DNA from: Phycisphaerae bacterium
GTDB taxonomy: Bacteria > Planctomycetota > Phycisphaerae > FEN-1346 > JAACEH01
DNA: 41,928 bases
Reading direction: 5' to 3'
Assembly (NCBI GenBank): GCA_012729015.1
Contig: JAAYDY010000036.1
Coordinates: 1-41,928, forward strand
Below the pieces are notes generated by a model. The model made no database searches and had not been told where the DNA came from. It worked only from the letters and a program-made list of their open reading frames with translations. Each line of letters opens with the position of its first letter. Within the stretch, counting starts at the first letter, position 1. Made by a program: the position numbers and the translations under genes. This document shows positions 15,516 to 23,318 of this stretch, piece after piece.

Positions 15516-16193
15516 ATGCCGCTGCGAATCGACATACTGACGCTGTTCCCGGAGATGTTCGAGGGGTTCGTCGGCGAGAGCATGATCCGGATCGCGCAGG
15601 AAAAGGGTCTGGTGGACATTTGCCTGACGGACATTCGCGACTTCAGCCGCGACCGCCACCAGAAGGTGGACGACACGCCGTACGGCGGCGGGCCGGGGAT
15701 GGTGATGAAGGTGCAGCCGGTGGTGGACTGCATCGAGGCGGTGGTGGAGCGGGACCGTCGTCGGGGGCCGATCGTGCTGATGACACCGCAGGGCGAGGTG
15801 TTCCATCAGCGGCAGGCCCACGCCTTTGCCGAGCGGGCGGATCGGCTGATCCTGGTGTGCGGCCATTACGAGGGTTTCGACGAGCGCATCCGGGCGTTCT
15901 GCGACATGGAACTGTCGATCGGCGACTATGTGCTCTCGGGCGGCGAAGTGCCGGCGATGGTCGTGACGGATGCGGTGGTGCGGCTGGTGCCGGGCGTGCT
16001 GGGCGACGAGACTTCGCCGCACGACGAGTCGTTCAGCGACGGGTACCTGGAATATCCGCAGTACACGCGTCCACCGGAGTTCCGCGGGATGGCCGTGCCG
16101 GACATTCTACTGAGCGGCCACCATGCCGAGATCGAGAAGTGGCGGCGGGAGCAGGCCCGGGTGCGCACGAGGCAACGGCGGCCGGATTTGTAG
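15516..16193 (+). CDS. trmD: tRNA (guanine-N1)-methyltransferase
   Basis: A 225-residue TrmD, the SPOUT-class enzyme that methylates G37 of tRNAs with S-adenosylmethionine and prevents frameshifting. Recognisable elements: [14 protein letters not shown] at the start, [14 protein letters not shown], the trefoil-knot cofactor segment [13 protein letters not shown] and [19 protein letters not shown] with the following RLVPGVLG. The C terminus ([28 protein letters not shown]) is also family-typical. Length matches. The ATG at 15516 has GAGAGGG upstream. Usual neighbours rimM and rplS are not seen in this window. Confidence 0.97.
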   Translation: MPLRIDILTLFPEMFEGFVGESMIRIAQEKGLVDICLTDIRDFSRDRHQKVDDTPYGGGPGMVMKVQPVVDCIEAVVERDRRRGPIVLMTPQGEVFHQRQAHAFAERADRLILVCGHYEGFDERIRAFCDMELSIGDYVLSGGEVPAMVVTDAVVRLVPGVLGDETSPHDESFSDGYLEYPQYTRPPEFRGMAVPDILLSGHHAEIEKWRREQARVRTRQRRPDL

Positions 16194-16324
16194 GCCCCTG
16201 CGGGGAACACGGCGGAAGGGTGTGCGGCATTCGATCCTCACCGCCTCTCGCTGAACGCTCGGGGCGCCTCTCCGTGCAAGCAGGGAGGGTTGGTGCGGCG
16301 CCTTCCGGAAACCCCACGAAACCG

Positions 16325-16358
16325 AAAAAAGCGTGGCCCCGCCACGAGCGGGGCCACG
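16325..16358 (-). terminator. Intrinsic terminator of the AICAR transformylase gene
   Basis: cgtggccccg (16332-16341) and cggggccacg (16349-16358) form a perfect 10-bp stem with a 7-nt loop. Read on the minus strand it lies about 53 nt after the stop at 16411 and is followed by a run of T (six T, complement of 16325-16330). On the plus strand there is no T-run. Confidence 0.85.
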
Positions 16359-16410
16359 TTACAAAGAAGAATCTGTCGCTGCTGGGGGGATTTGCAGTGA
16401 CAGCTCTTCA

Positions 16411-17580
16411 CTAATGGAGAAAACACCGGACGCCCGTGTGAATCATGATCATGCCGTACTCGTGGGCAGCCTCGGTGACCGATTCGTCGCGCAGCGATCC
16501 GCCCGGATGAGCGACGTACTTGACGTGGCTGCGGCTGGCGCGGTCGATCGAATCGCGGAACGGGAAAAACGCGTCCGAACTGACGCACACGTCGTCGAAT
16601 TTCGCAATCCAGTCGGTTCGTTCCTTGCGCGTCAGCGGCTCGGGGCGGGCCGTCAACTGACTCAGCATGAACCGCTCTTCCGGCTCGCTCAGCTCGTCCC
16701 AGATCAGGTACTGGTCCACGACGTTGGCCTTCTCGGCCTTCATCAGACCCTCCTTGAACTTCAGGCCGAGCACCTTCGGGTGCTGCTGCATGAACCACTT
16801 GTCGGCCTTCGAGCACGCCAGCCGCATGCAGTGGACGCGCGACTGCTGCCCGGCGCCGTTGCCGATCACCTGGCCCTGGTACGCCAGGCACACGGAGTTC
16901 GACTGCGTGTACTTCAGCGTGATCGTGGCCACGGCGAGCGTTTCGGCCACGTCGTCGGGCACCTTGGCCCCCGGCGTGACCGGCTTCTTGAACATCCCGG
17001 TGGCGATCCGGGCGTCGTTGCGCTGCTGCTCGAGGGTGAAGCCGAACAACTGGCGGCTCTCGACCGCCGGCGGCTCGTAATCGGGGTCGATCCGCAGGAT
17101 GAGGAACTTCCCGCCGCGCTTGTTCTTGAGAATCTCCAGGGCGTCGGCGTCGTAGCCGGGGGCGATGATCAGGTCGCAGACCTCGCGGGCCAGGACGCGG
17201 GCCAGCGACGCATCGACCGTGTCGCTCACGGCCGCCACGTCGCCGAAACTGCACAGGCGGTCGCCGCCGCGGGCACGGACATAGGCCGTCGCCACGGGCG
17301 ACAGGTCCTCCCGGTCCAGGAACTGGCTCTTCAGAAACGCCTCGTCCAGGGGCCGCGCGATGGCCGCCCCGGCCGGGCTGACGTGCTTGAAGCTGGCGGC
17401 GCCGGGTTTCCCGGTGGCCAGTCGCAGCTCACGGACCAGTTGCCAGGCGCCGATCGCGTCGAGCAGGTTGATGTACCCCGGCGTGCCGTTGAGCATTTCC
17501 AGCGGCGGCGGATCGCCGGGCACGATGAGCCGGGACTGGCCCTGGTGCGGATTGCAGCCGTACTTCAGTTTCGTTTCCAT
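16411..17580 (-). CDS. Stand-alone AICAR transformylase (PurH C-terminal domain only)
   Basis: A 389-residue phosphoribosylaminoimidazolecarboxamide formyltransferase, converting AICAR plus 10-formyl-THF to FAICAR in purine synthesis. It aligns only with the transformylase half of PurH: KYGCNPHQ at the N terminus, SFKHVSPAGAA with the conserved Lys-His pair, the SNSVCLAYQGQVIGNGAGQQ segment and SDAFFPFRDSID near the end. The about 190-residue N-terminal IMP cyclohydrolase (MGS-like) domain of ordinary PurH is missing, and no such gene is in the window, so IMP cyclisation must be supplied elsewhere. The ATG at 17580 has GAAAGGA upstream. Preceded by a ZTP riboswitch and its own promoter and ended by a strong terminator, so it is a single-gene unit. 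Confidence 0.92.
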   Translation of the reverse strand: METKLKYGCNPHQGQSRLIVPGDPPPLEMLNGTPGYINLLDAIGAWQLVRELRLATGKPGAASFKHVSPAGAAIARPLDEAFLKSQFLDREDLSPVATAYVRARGGDRLCSFGDVAAVSDTVDASLARVLAREVCDLIIAPGYDADALEILKNKRGGKFLILRIDPDYEPPAVESRQLFGFTLEQQRNDARIATGMFKKPVTPGAKVPDDVAETLAVATITLKYTQSNSVCLAYQGQVIGNGAGQQSRVHCMRLACSKADKWFMQQHPKVLGLKFKEGLMKAEKANVVDQYLIWDELSEPEERFMLSQLTARPEPLTRKERTDWIAKFDDVCVSSDAFFPFRDSIDRASRSHVKYVAHPGGSLRDESVTEAAHEYGMIMIHTGVRCFLH

Positions 17581-17592
17581 GGTGTGTCCTTT

Positions 17593-17676
17593 CGCCCGTC
17601 GGTTCCAGAGTTGGCACCGACGCCGGCGGGCGCGGCCACTGAACAGAAAACGCCCGGCGCCCCGTCGTGCGGTGCA
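17593..17676 (-). promoter_or_regulatory. Expression platform of the ZTP riboswitch (alternative stems)
   Basis: In the mRNA leader (minus strand) the central segment 17632-17613 (cgcccgccggcgtcggtgcc) can pair in two exclusive ways. It can pair upstream with the stretch 17675-17651 (gcaccg ... cgccgggcg), which overlaps the 3' edge of the aptamer. Or it can pair downstream with 17606-17593 (ggaaccgacgggcg), placing a stem against the ribosome-binding site gaaagga. No T-run follows either stem, so translational control is more likely than termination. The pairing is inferred by eye. Confidence 0.45.
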
Positions 17677-17755
17677 GCCCAGGCGATCGGCTTCATCTCT
17701 CCTGCCGCGCTCCCCCGTGGTCGGTTCCACGTCCCATCTCGCCAGTCGCGCGGAG
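17672..17755 (-). promoter_or_regulatory. ZTP (pfl) riboswitch aptamer
   Basis: Read on the minus strand, the leader carries the hallmarks of the pfl/ZTP aptamer: ccgcgcgactggcg (17753-17740), a small hairpin with gtggaaccgaccac (17730-17717), then gggggagcgcgg (17716-17705) whose gcgcgg closes the helix with ccgcgc. A variable linker leads to the second conserved domain, ccgatcgcctgggc (17690-17677), where the CGCCUGGGC segment binds the Z nucleotide. ZTP riboswitches sense ZMP/ZTP (AICAR and its triphosphate), which accumulate when 10-formyl-THF is short, and typically control purH and folate genes. The downstream gene consumes exactly this ligand, so sequence and context agree. Confidence 0.88.
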
Positions 17756-17777
17756 GATATCCCCCATGTCGGGCGGT

Positions 17778-17806
17778 ATCATGACGGTTTCACGAGGCCC
17801 TGTCAA
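17778..17806 (-). promoter_or_regulatory. Promoter of the riboswitch-controlled transcript
   Basis: On the minus strand, TTGACA (17806-17801, perfect), 17-nt spacer, CATGAT (17783-17778, 4 of 6). Transcription would start near 17771, about 16 nt before the first conserved base of the riboswitch, giving a leader of about 190 nt to the ATG at 17580. Confidence 0.6.
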
Positions 17807-17811
17807 GCCCG

Positions 17812-17840
17812 TTGCCTGCGAAATCCGCTGCGGGTACAAT
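17812..17840 (+). promoter_or_regulatory. Putative divergent promoter for the 17981 gene
   Basis: TTGCCT (17812-17817), 17-nt spacer, TACAAT (17835-17840, 5 of 6). It faces away from the riboswitch promoter, the -35 boxes being only a few bases apart. The remaining 140 nt to the ATG at 17981 contain a degenerate gccgagcaccgttgag fragment of the composite repeat. Confidence 0.45.
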
Positions 17841-17980
17841 CGCCGGTGCAGTCCGCCGCGAGGGGTGGCATGCAGATCGGGCCACAGACCCGACCGTGGA
17901 GCGGACGCCATGGCCGCTCGGCGTGGTTGCCGAGCACCGTTGAGCGGCGGCAGCGCCGAAGGAATCGGAGGCAGGACGCG

Positions 17981-18655
17981 ATGAACATCGAGACCCACCC
18001 CGTCGGTCGTCCGCCGCAAGCCGCAACGCCTGTTATGAAGCGTCCCTCGGCCCGGCTCGATTGGGCCGTGACCGTGGGACTGAGCGTGGTCATGCTGCTT
18101 TTCCATCTCGGCTTCGTCAATTACTGGCTTGGCCTATACCAGTCGTACCCCGTAGAGAATGACTTGTACGAGTCTCTGTGGATCTTCGGAGGTTTGGCAG
18201 GGTTGGGGACCCTGGTGCTTGTCTTCGCCTTGCGCGCGATCGTGCAGCGACGCCGGTGCCCTTGGCGACAGAACGCGACACGTGGCGCGATGGCAGCCGC
18301 CCTGTTGTTCCTGTTGGTCGGGGGGTGCTGGCTGCGGCAATGGACGTACGAAGACGGCGTGGCGGAGTGGTGCCGCAGTAATGTCGATGCGGAGGTCATC
18401 AGAGCATGGGCCGCCACGGTGCCGACCTCCGGGACCGTTTCCGTCAGCAGCGCGCCGCCGGCCGTCCAACGCATCGGATGGTACATTGTCTCTGCTGAGA
18501 AGGCCAAGAACGAGGTGGTCTTCACCTACCGTGGCATGGGCCACTGCTGTCTGGTGATCGGTCCGACAGACGTGCCGCCTCCCGAGGCCAACAACATGGG
18601 CATTGAAAGGGTCAGGGCCGTCGAGCCCGGCATGTACCTTATGTGGACGTACTGA
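17981..18655 (+). CDS. Hypothetical membrane protein
   Basis: A 224-residue protein not assigned to a family. Three membrane segments are seen at about residues 28-50, 65-88 and 102-122, followed by a C-terminal domain of about 100 residues beginning YEDGVAEWCRSNVDAEVIRAW that probably lies outside the cytoplasm. The C-terminal part contains IGWYIVSAEKAKNEVVFTYRGMGHCCLVIG, which reads like a small beta-rich domain. The ATG at 17981 has GGAGGCAGGA upstream. It is divergent from the AICAR transformylase gene and upstream of the GlcD-type gene on the same strand; no functional link is evident. Confidence 0.6.
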   Translation: MNIETHPVGRPPQAATPVMKRPSARLDWAVTVGLSVVMLLFHLGFVNYWLGLYQSYPVENDLYESLWIFGGLAGLGTLVLVFALRAIVQRRRCPWRQNATRGAMAAALLFLLVGGCWLRQWTYEDGVAEWCRSNVDAEVIRAWAATVPTSGTVSVSSAPPAVQRIGWYIVSAEKAKNEVVFTYRGMGHCCLVIGPTDVPPPEANNMGIERVRAVEPGMYLMWTY

Positions 18656-18758
18656 GCCTTCTCGGCGCCGCACGGACGAGATCGCCGCGCCGTCCGGTCC
18701 TGCGCCGTCCCCGCGGGAAAACCTTGCCGATGGGGATGGACGAGGGCGGCGAAACAGG

Positions 18759-18764
18759 TATAAT
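18759..18764 (+). promoter_or_regulatory. Perfect -10 box before the GlcD-type gene
   Basis: TATAAT at 18759-18764 in an otherwise GC-rich gap, 47 nt before the ATG at 18811. No good -35 at 16-18 nt; TTGCCG lies too far upstream (29 nt). Possibly an activator-dependent promoter. Confidence 0.4.
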
Positions 18765-18810
18765 GCTTCGCTCTGGGTTGTGTTTTTTGGTGGAACGGGA
18801 GGTTCCCTGG

Positions 18811-20241
18811 ATGAGCATGCCTGCGTACACACCGTTGACCGACGCCCTCGTCGCCGAACTGCGACGGATCGTGGGCGATGCGTATGTCGTTTTCGGCGAT
18901 GAAGATAGGCTCGAACCCTACTCTCACGACGAGATTCCCGACCGGCACTACGCCCACATGCCCGAGGCGGTGGTGCGGCCGCAGACGGCCGAGCAGATTG
19001 CAGCGATCATGCGGCTGGCCAACCGGGAGCACTTTCCCGTCACACCGCGCGGGGCCGGCAGCGGCCTGTCGGGCGGCGCGGTGCCGATTCACGGCGGCGT
19101 GGTCCTCCTGTGCGACCGCATGAACCGCATCCTGGAGATCGACCCGGCGAACATGGTGGTCGTGGTCGAGCCGGGCGTGGTCACGGCCGAGATCAACGAG
19201 CGGCTGGGCGACACGGGCCTGTTCTACGCCGGCTACCCGATGAGCCTCGAGACGTGCTCCATCGGCGGCAACGTGGCCGAGAACGCCGGCGGCGGCAAGG
19301 CCGTCAAGTACGGCGTCACGAGCCGCTACGTCCTGGGGCTGGAGATCGTCACGCCGACGGGCGAGATCATCGAACTCGGCGGCAAGCTCCTGAAGGACGT
19401 GACCGGGTACAGCATGATCCAGCTCATGCTCGGCAGCGAGGGCACGCTGGGCATCTTCACGAAGATCGTGCTGAAGCTGATCCCGCGGCCGAAGACGAGC
19501 GTGGACCTGCTGTGCCTGTTCGGGTCGATTGACGAGGCGATTGCGGCGGTGCCGATGATCATGGTCCGAAGCGGCATCACGCCCACGGCCATCGAGTTCA
19601 TGGACTGCGCGTCGATGCAGGCGTCGTGCCGGTACCTCAACGAGTCGCTGGACTATGGCCGTGCGGGAGCCATGCTGCTGATCACCGTGGACGGGGCCGA
19701 CGAAGGACAGGTCGAGCGCGAGTACGAGGCCCTGGGCGAGCAGTGCATGGCGGCCGGGGCCGTCGAGGTCTACGTCGCCGACAACCATACCACGAGCGAG
19801 CGCGTCTGGAACATCCGCCGCAACATCGCCGAGGCGTTTTCGGTCATCTCGCCGCACCAGGCCAACGAGGACCTCGTGGTGCCGATCGCGGCCATTCCCG
19901 CGCTGGTCAAGGGCATGGGCGAGCTGTCGGCCAAGTACGGCATCGCCATTCCGTCGTACGGCCACGCCGGCGACGGGAACATTCACACGCGGCTCGTGAA
20001 GAACCCCGACTGGTCGCTCCAGCAATGGAACGAGACGCTGCCGAAGGTGCTCGACGAGCTGTATCGCCTCACGGCGTCGCTCGGCGGCCGCATCTCCGGC
20101 GAGCACGGCATCGGGCACAAGCGGAAAAAACACATGCCCTTGTTCGTCTCGGCGGAGTATATTGACATGCTGCGAGCGGTCAAACGGGCTCTGGACCCCA
20201 ACGGCGTGCTGAACCCCGGGAAGATTTTCGACTTGCCGTGA
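18811..20241 (+). CDS. FAD-linked oxidase, GlcD-type (glycolate/D-lactate dehydrogenase family)
   Basis: A 476-residue flavoenzyme that oxidises a 2-hydroxy acid such as glycolate or D-lactate. The N-terminal FAD-binding domain (type 4, PCMH) shows PRGAGSGLSGGAVP and CSIGGNVAENAGGGKAVKYG, and the C-terminal FAD-oxidase domain shows the YGHAGDGNIHTR metal/substrate motif and GEHGIGHKRKKHMP near the end. Length matches GlcD (about 460-500). The ATG at 18811 has GGGAGG 9 nt upstream. The Fe-S subunit GlcF and the GlcE subunit are not adjacent, so its electron acceptor is unclear and the exact substrate cannot be stated. Confidence 0.9.
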   Translation: MSMPAYTPLTDALVAELRRIVGDAYVVFGDEDRLEPYSHDEIPDRHYAHMPEAVVRPQTAEQIAAIMRLANREHFPVTPRGAGSGLSGGAVPIHGGVVLLCDRMNRILEIDPANMVVVVEPGVVTAEINERLGDTGLFYAGYPMSLETCSIGGNVAENAGGGKAVKYGVTSRYVLGLEIVTPTGEIIELGGKLLKDVTGYSMIQLMLGSEGTLGIFTKIVLKLIPRPKTSVDLLCLFGSIDEAIAAVPMIMVRSGITPTAIEFMDCASMQASCRYLNESLDYGRAGAMLLITVDGADEGQVEREYEALGEQCMAAGAVEVYVADNHTTSERVWNIRRNIAEAFSVISPHQANEDLVVPIAAIPALVKGMGELSAKYGIAIPSYGHAGDGNIHTRLVKNPDWSLQQWNETLPKVLDELYRLTASLGGRISGEHGIGHKRKKHMPLFVSAEYIDMLRAVKRALDPNGVLNPGKIFDLP

Positions 20242-20325
20242 CCACGTCTCCGGGGCGTCGCGGGGGCGAAGGTCTCGCCGCAAGGACCGACCGCTGCGCA
20301 GGTGGCCCGTCCTGGAGAGACCGTC

Positions 20326-23070
20326 ATGTCCGAGTGTCTGCCGATGTGCGTCGTGGCGTTGGTGTGCGGGGTGATGGCCAGTGCGGCCCTGGGCCAGGGC
20401 GACGACGCTGCCGCCCGGGGCAAGGAGACCTCGTCCCCGGCGGCTGCGGCGGGAGGATTCGTGCCGTTCGTCCTGCCGCCGCAGGGCGTGCCGGCCGAGC
20501 CGGACCTTCGCCGCGTGTTCGACGGGCCTCGCGGCGACGCCTTGCCGCGCGTCACCGTCGAGGGCGGCCATTTCGTCGCCGACGGACAGCGCGTGCGATT
20601 CTGGGGCGTGAACCTCTGCTTCGGCGCGTGTTTTCCGTCGCACGAAGCCGCCGACCGCCTGGCGGCGCGTCTGGCGGCCTTCGGCGTCAACTGCGTCCGC
20701 TTCCACCACATGGACCACCACGCCTGGCCCACCGGCCTCTGGAAGAAGGACTTCAGCGGCCTCGAGCCCGAGGCGCTCGACCGGCTGGACTATCTGCTGG
20801 CCGCGCTGAAACGCGAGGGCGTCTACGCGAACATCAACCTGCACGTCTCGCGCGACTTCTCGCGCACCGGCGCCGCCGTGAAGCCCGAGGAACTCACCGA
20901 ATTCGGCAAGATCGTGTGCCTGTTCGACCCGGAGCTGATCGAGCTCCAGAAACGGTACGCCCGCGATCTGCTCGGCCACAGAAACGCCTACACGAAGCTC
21001 ACCTACGCCGAGGACCCGGTGGTGGCGCTCGTGGAGCTGTCGAACGAGAACTCGGCGCTGCTGGCGCTGTCGGCGTACGGCCGCAACGGATTCTCGCCGC
21101 GGTACGAGCGGCTGCTGGGGGACCTGTGGAACGCCTGGCTGTGCGACCGGTACGACAGCGACAATGCCCTGCGCGAGGCCTGGGCCGTCGGCGAACTGCC
21201 GCGCGGGCCCGAGATGCTCGCCGGCGGCGCGGACCTCACGCGCGACGTGATCGAGGCGCACTGGCGCCTCGGCGTGCTCGATGCGGCGCGCATGACCGCG
21301 GAACCCGTCGAGCGACAGGCCGGCCAGCCGCACGCCGTGCGCCTCAACGTCCAGGCGGTCACCGACACGGCCTGGCACCTCCAGTTCATGCAGCCGGGAC
21401 TGACGATCCGCAAGGGCCGCTTCTACAGCGTGCGGATGCTGGCCCGCGCGGACGCGTCCCGCAGCATTCACGTCGTGGCGCAGCAGCACGACGCCCCGTG
21501 GGAAACGCTCGGCCTGAGCGAGCAGGTGACGCTGACCGACACATGGCGGCCCGTGGAGCTCGGGTTCGAGGCCACGGCCGATTGCGACAACGCGCGGCTC
21601 TCGGTGTCCGTGGGGCAGGCGACGGGTGCGGTGGACCTGGCCGAGATTTCCCTGACGCCCGGCGGGCGCACGGGCCTGGGCGAGCGCGAGACGCTGACCA
21701 AGCGGAACGTCGCCATGGTCCGCCCGGACGACCTGGCCGCAGAGGGCCGCCGGCGCGACTGGGCCGCGTTCCTGACGGACCTCGACCTGCGGTACTTCAC
21801 GGGGATGCGCCAGCACCTGATCAAGGAACTCGGCGTGAAGGCGGCCGTGACGGGCACCGCGGGCTGGACGGCTCCGGGCGACTGGGTGCAATCGCACCTG
21901 GACTTCGTCGACAGTCACGCCTACTGGCAGCACCCGCATTTTCCAAACCGCCCGTGGGACGAGCGCGACTGGGTGATCGGCAACACGCCGATGGCCGACG
22001 AGCCGCAGCGGTCCACGCTGGTCACCCTGGCGCGGCACCGGGTGATGTACCCGGACAACCGTTCGGCGGCGCGGCCGTTCACCGTCACCGAGTACAACCA
22101 CAGCGCCCCGAGCGAGTACCAGGCCGAGGGCGTGCCGATGATCGCGTCGTTCGCCGCCGCGCAGGACTGGGACGGCGTCTTCCTGTTCGCCTACCGTCAC
22201 GGCGCCGACTGGGATAATGACTACGTGCGCGGCTTCTTCGACATCGCCGGCAACCCCGTGAAGATGGCCCAGATGGCGGCCGGGGCGCTGATGTTCCGCC
22301 GCGGCGACATTCCGGAGTTGCCCGTGTCGGTGGTTACGGCCCTGTCGCCGGAGCGGATGCTGCGGCTCGCCGGTCGGTACGGCGTGTGGTCCGACCGCGT
22401 GCTGGATGCGGCCGGCGCGACGCCCGAGGCGATCTTCTTCGGCCGCTACAGCGTCGCGATGTTTGACATGGCCGGCTCGTCCGACACGCACCTGGTGCAG
22501 CCGGGCAACGAGTTCCGTCTGCCGCCGCTGTCGCCCGAGAGGGGGCCGTGGTCGATGACCACCGCCGGCGACGTGCTGCGCTGGACGGCCGCCGGGCCGC
22601 GCACCGGCCTCTACACGGCCCGCGGCGCGCGGAGCGTGGCCGTGGTGGGGTCCTCCCGCGGCAGGCCGCAGCGACTCGGGCCGGTGACGGTCGAGATCGA
22701 CGGCCCGGACTTTGCCGCCGTCACGGTGTCGTCGCTGGACGGGCAGCCGCTGGAAATGTCCGGGCGCATGCTGGTCACGGCCTGCGCGCGGATGGAGAAC
22801 ACCGATCAGCAATGGAACGAGGCCCGCACGAGCGTCGGCGACCGCTGGGGCAAAGCGCCGACGCGGATCGAGCCGGTGCGCGCGACCATCCGCCTGGAGA
22901 GCCAGGCCGCCGCCATCGAAGGCTATCGGCTGCATGCCCTGGACGGCACGGGGACGTCGGTGAAGGAATGGGCCGCCGAACGCGCCGAGGGAGGCGCCTG
23001 GACGATCCGCCTGCCCGGCGATCCGGGGACCCTGTGGTATTTGATCGTGACGGACCGGTCGATGCCCTGA
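20326..23070 (+). CDS. Secreted GH5-like glycosidase with internal carbohydrate-binding domain
   Basis: A 914-residue exported protein. Residues 1-24 are a signal peptide (cleavage likely after SAALG). A clan GH-A (GH5-like) TIM-barrel begins at about residue 75 (FWGVNLCFGACFPS). The acid/base candidate is E241 in ELSNENS, and the nucleophile candidate is E589 in VTEYN. Between them, at about residues 325-450, sits an insert resembling CBM4/9 beta-sandwich domains (AWHLQFMQPGL, YSVRMLARADASRS). A C-terminal region of about 200 residues may be a beta-domain. The ATG at 20326 has GGAGAG upstream. Specificity cannot be told; nearby CE7 esterase and beta-helix genes suggest plant-polysaccharide breakdown. 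Confidence 0.75.
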   Translation: MSECLPMCVVALVCGVMASAALGQGDDAAARGKETSSPAAAAGGFVPFVLPPQGVPAEPDLRRVFDGPRGDALPRVTVEGGHFVADGQRVRFWGVNLCFGACFPSHEAADRLAARLAAFGVNCVRFHHMDHHAWPTGLWKKDFSGLEPEALDRLDYLLAALKREGVYANINLHVSRDFSRTGAAVKPEELTEFGKIVCLFDPELIELQKRYARDLLGHRNAYTKLTYAEDPVVALVELSNENSALLALSAYGRNGFSPRYERLLGDLWNAWLCDRYDSDNALREAWAVGELPRGPEMLAGGADLTRDVIEAHWRLGVLDAARMTAEPVERQAGQPHAVRLNVQAVTDTAWHLQFMQPGLTIRKGRFYSVRMLARADASRSIHVVAQQHDAPWETLGLSEQVTLTDTWRPVELGFEATADCDNARLSVSVGQATGAVDLAEISLTPGGRTGLGERETLTKRNVAMVRPDDLAAEGRRRDWAAFLTDLDLRYFTGMRQHLIKELGVKAAVTGTAGWTAPGDWVQSHLDFVDSHAYWQHPHFPNRPWDERDWVIGNTPMADEPQRSTLVTLARHRVMYPDNRSAARPFTVTEYNHSAPSEYQAEGVPMIASFAAAQDWDGVFLFAYRHGADWDNDYVRGFFDIAGNPVKMAQMAAGALMFRRGDIPELPVSVVTALSPERMLRLAGRYGVWSDRVLDAAGATPEAIFFGRYSVAMFDMAGSSDTHLVQPGNEFRLPPLSPERGPWSMTTAGDVLRWTAAGPRTGLYTARGARSVAVVGSSRGRPQRLGPVTVEIDGPDFAAVTVSSLDGQPLEMSGRMLVTACARMENTDQQWNEARTSVGDRWGKAPTRIEPVRATIRLESQAAAIEGYRLHALDGTGTSVKEWAAERAEGGAWTIRLPGDPGTLWYLIVTDRSMP

Positions 23071-23300
23071 CAGCCGTAGGGTGGGTCCACCGGACCCACG
23101 CGTTCTCTCAGTCAACGCGCGTGCGAAGCACGCTCCTGTAACCCCTCGCCCTGCGTGCAGGGAGAGGTGCCCCGAGCTTTGAGCGAGGGGCGGCGAGGGT
23201 CGAATGGGGCAACCCCTCCGAATTCGTCACGTCTTCTCCGCTCGCCACCCTCACCCGGCCCTGCGGGCCACCCTCTCCCCTCAAGGGAGAGGGGTTAACA
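23071..23300. repeat. Intergenic repeats: gtgggtcc palindrome and ccctctcccc-type inverted repeat
   Basis: 23077-23102 is the short palindromic unit gtgggtccaccggacccac. 23139-23297 is a larger imperfect inverted repeat whose right end is cctctcccctcaaggg with its internal palindrome and whose left end is its degenerate complement (gcagggagaggtgcc). Such low-complexity purine/pyrimidine arms are common bacterial interspersed repeats. No gene is seen between the glycosidase stop and the esterase stop; the convergent genes may share this structure as a 3' end. Confidence 0.65.
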
Positions 23301-23318
23301 ACGGCGTCCTCTCGATCT

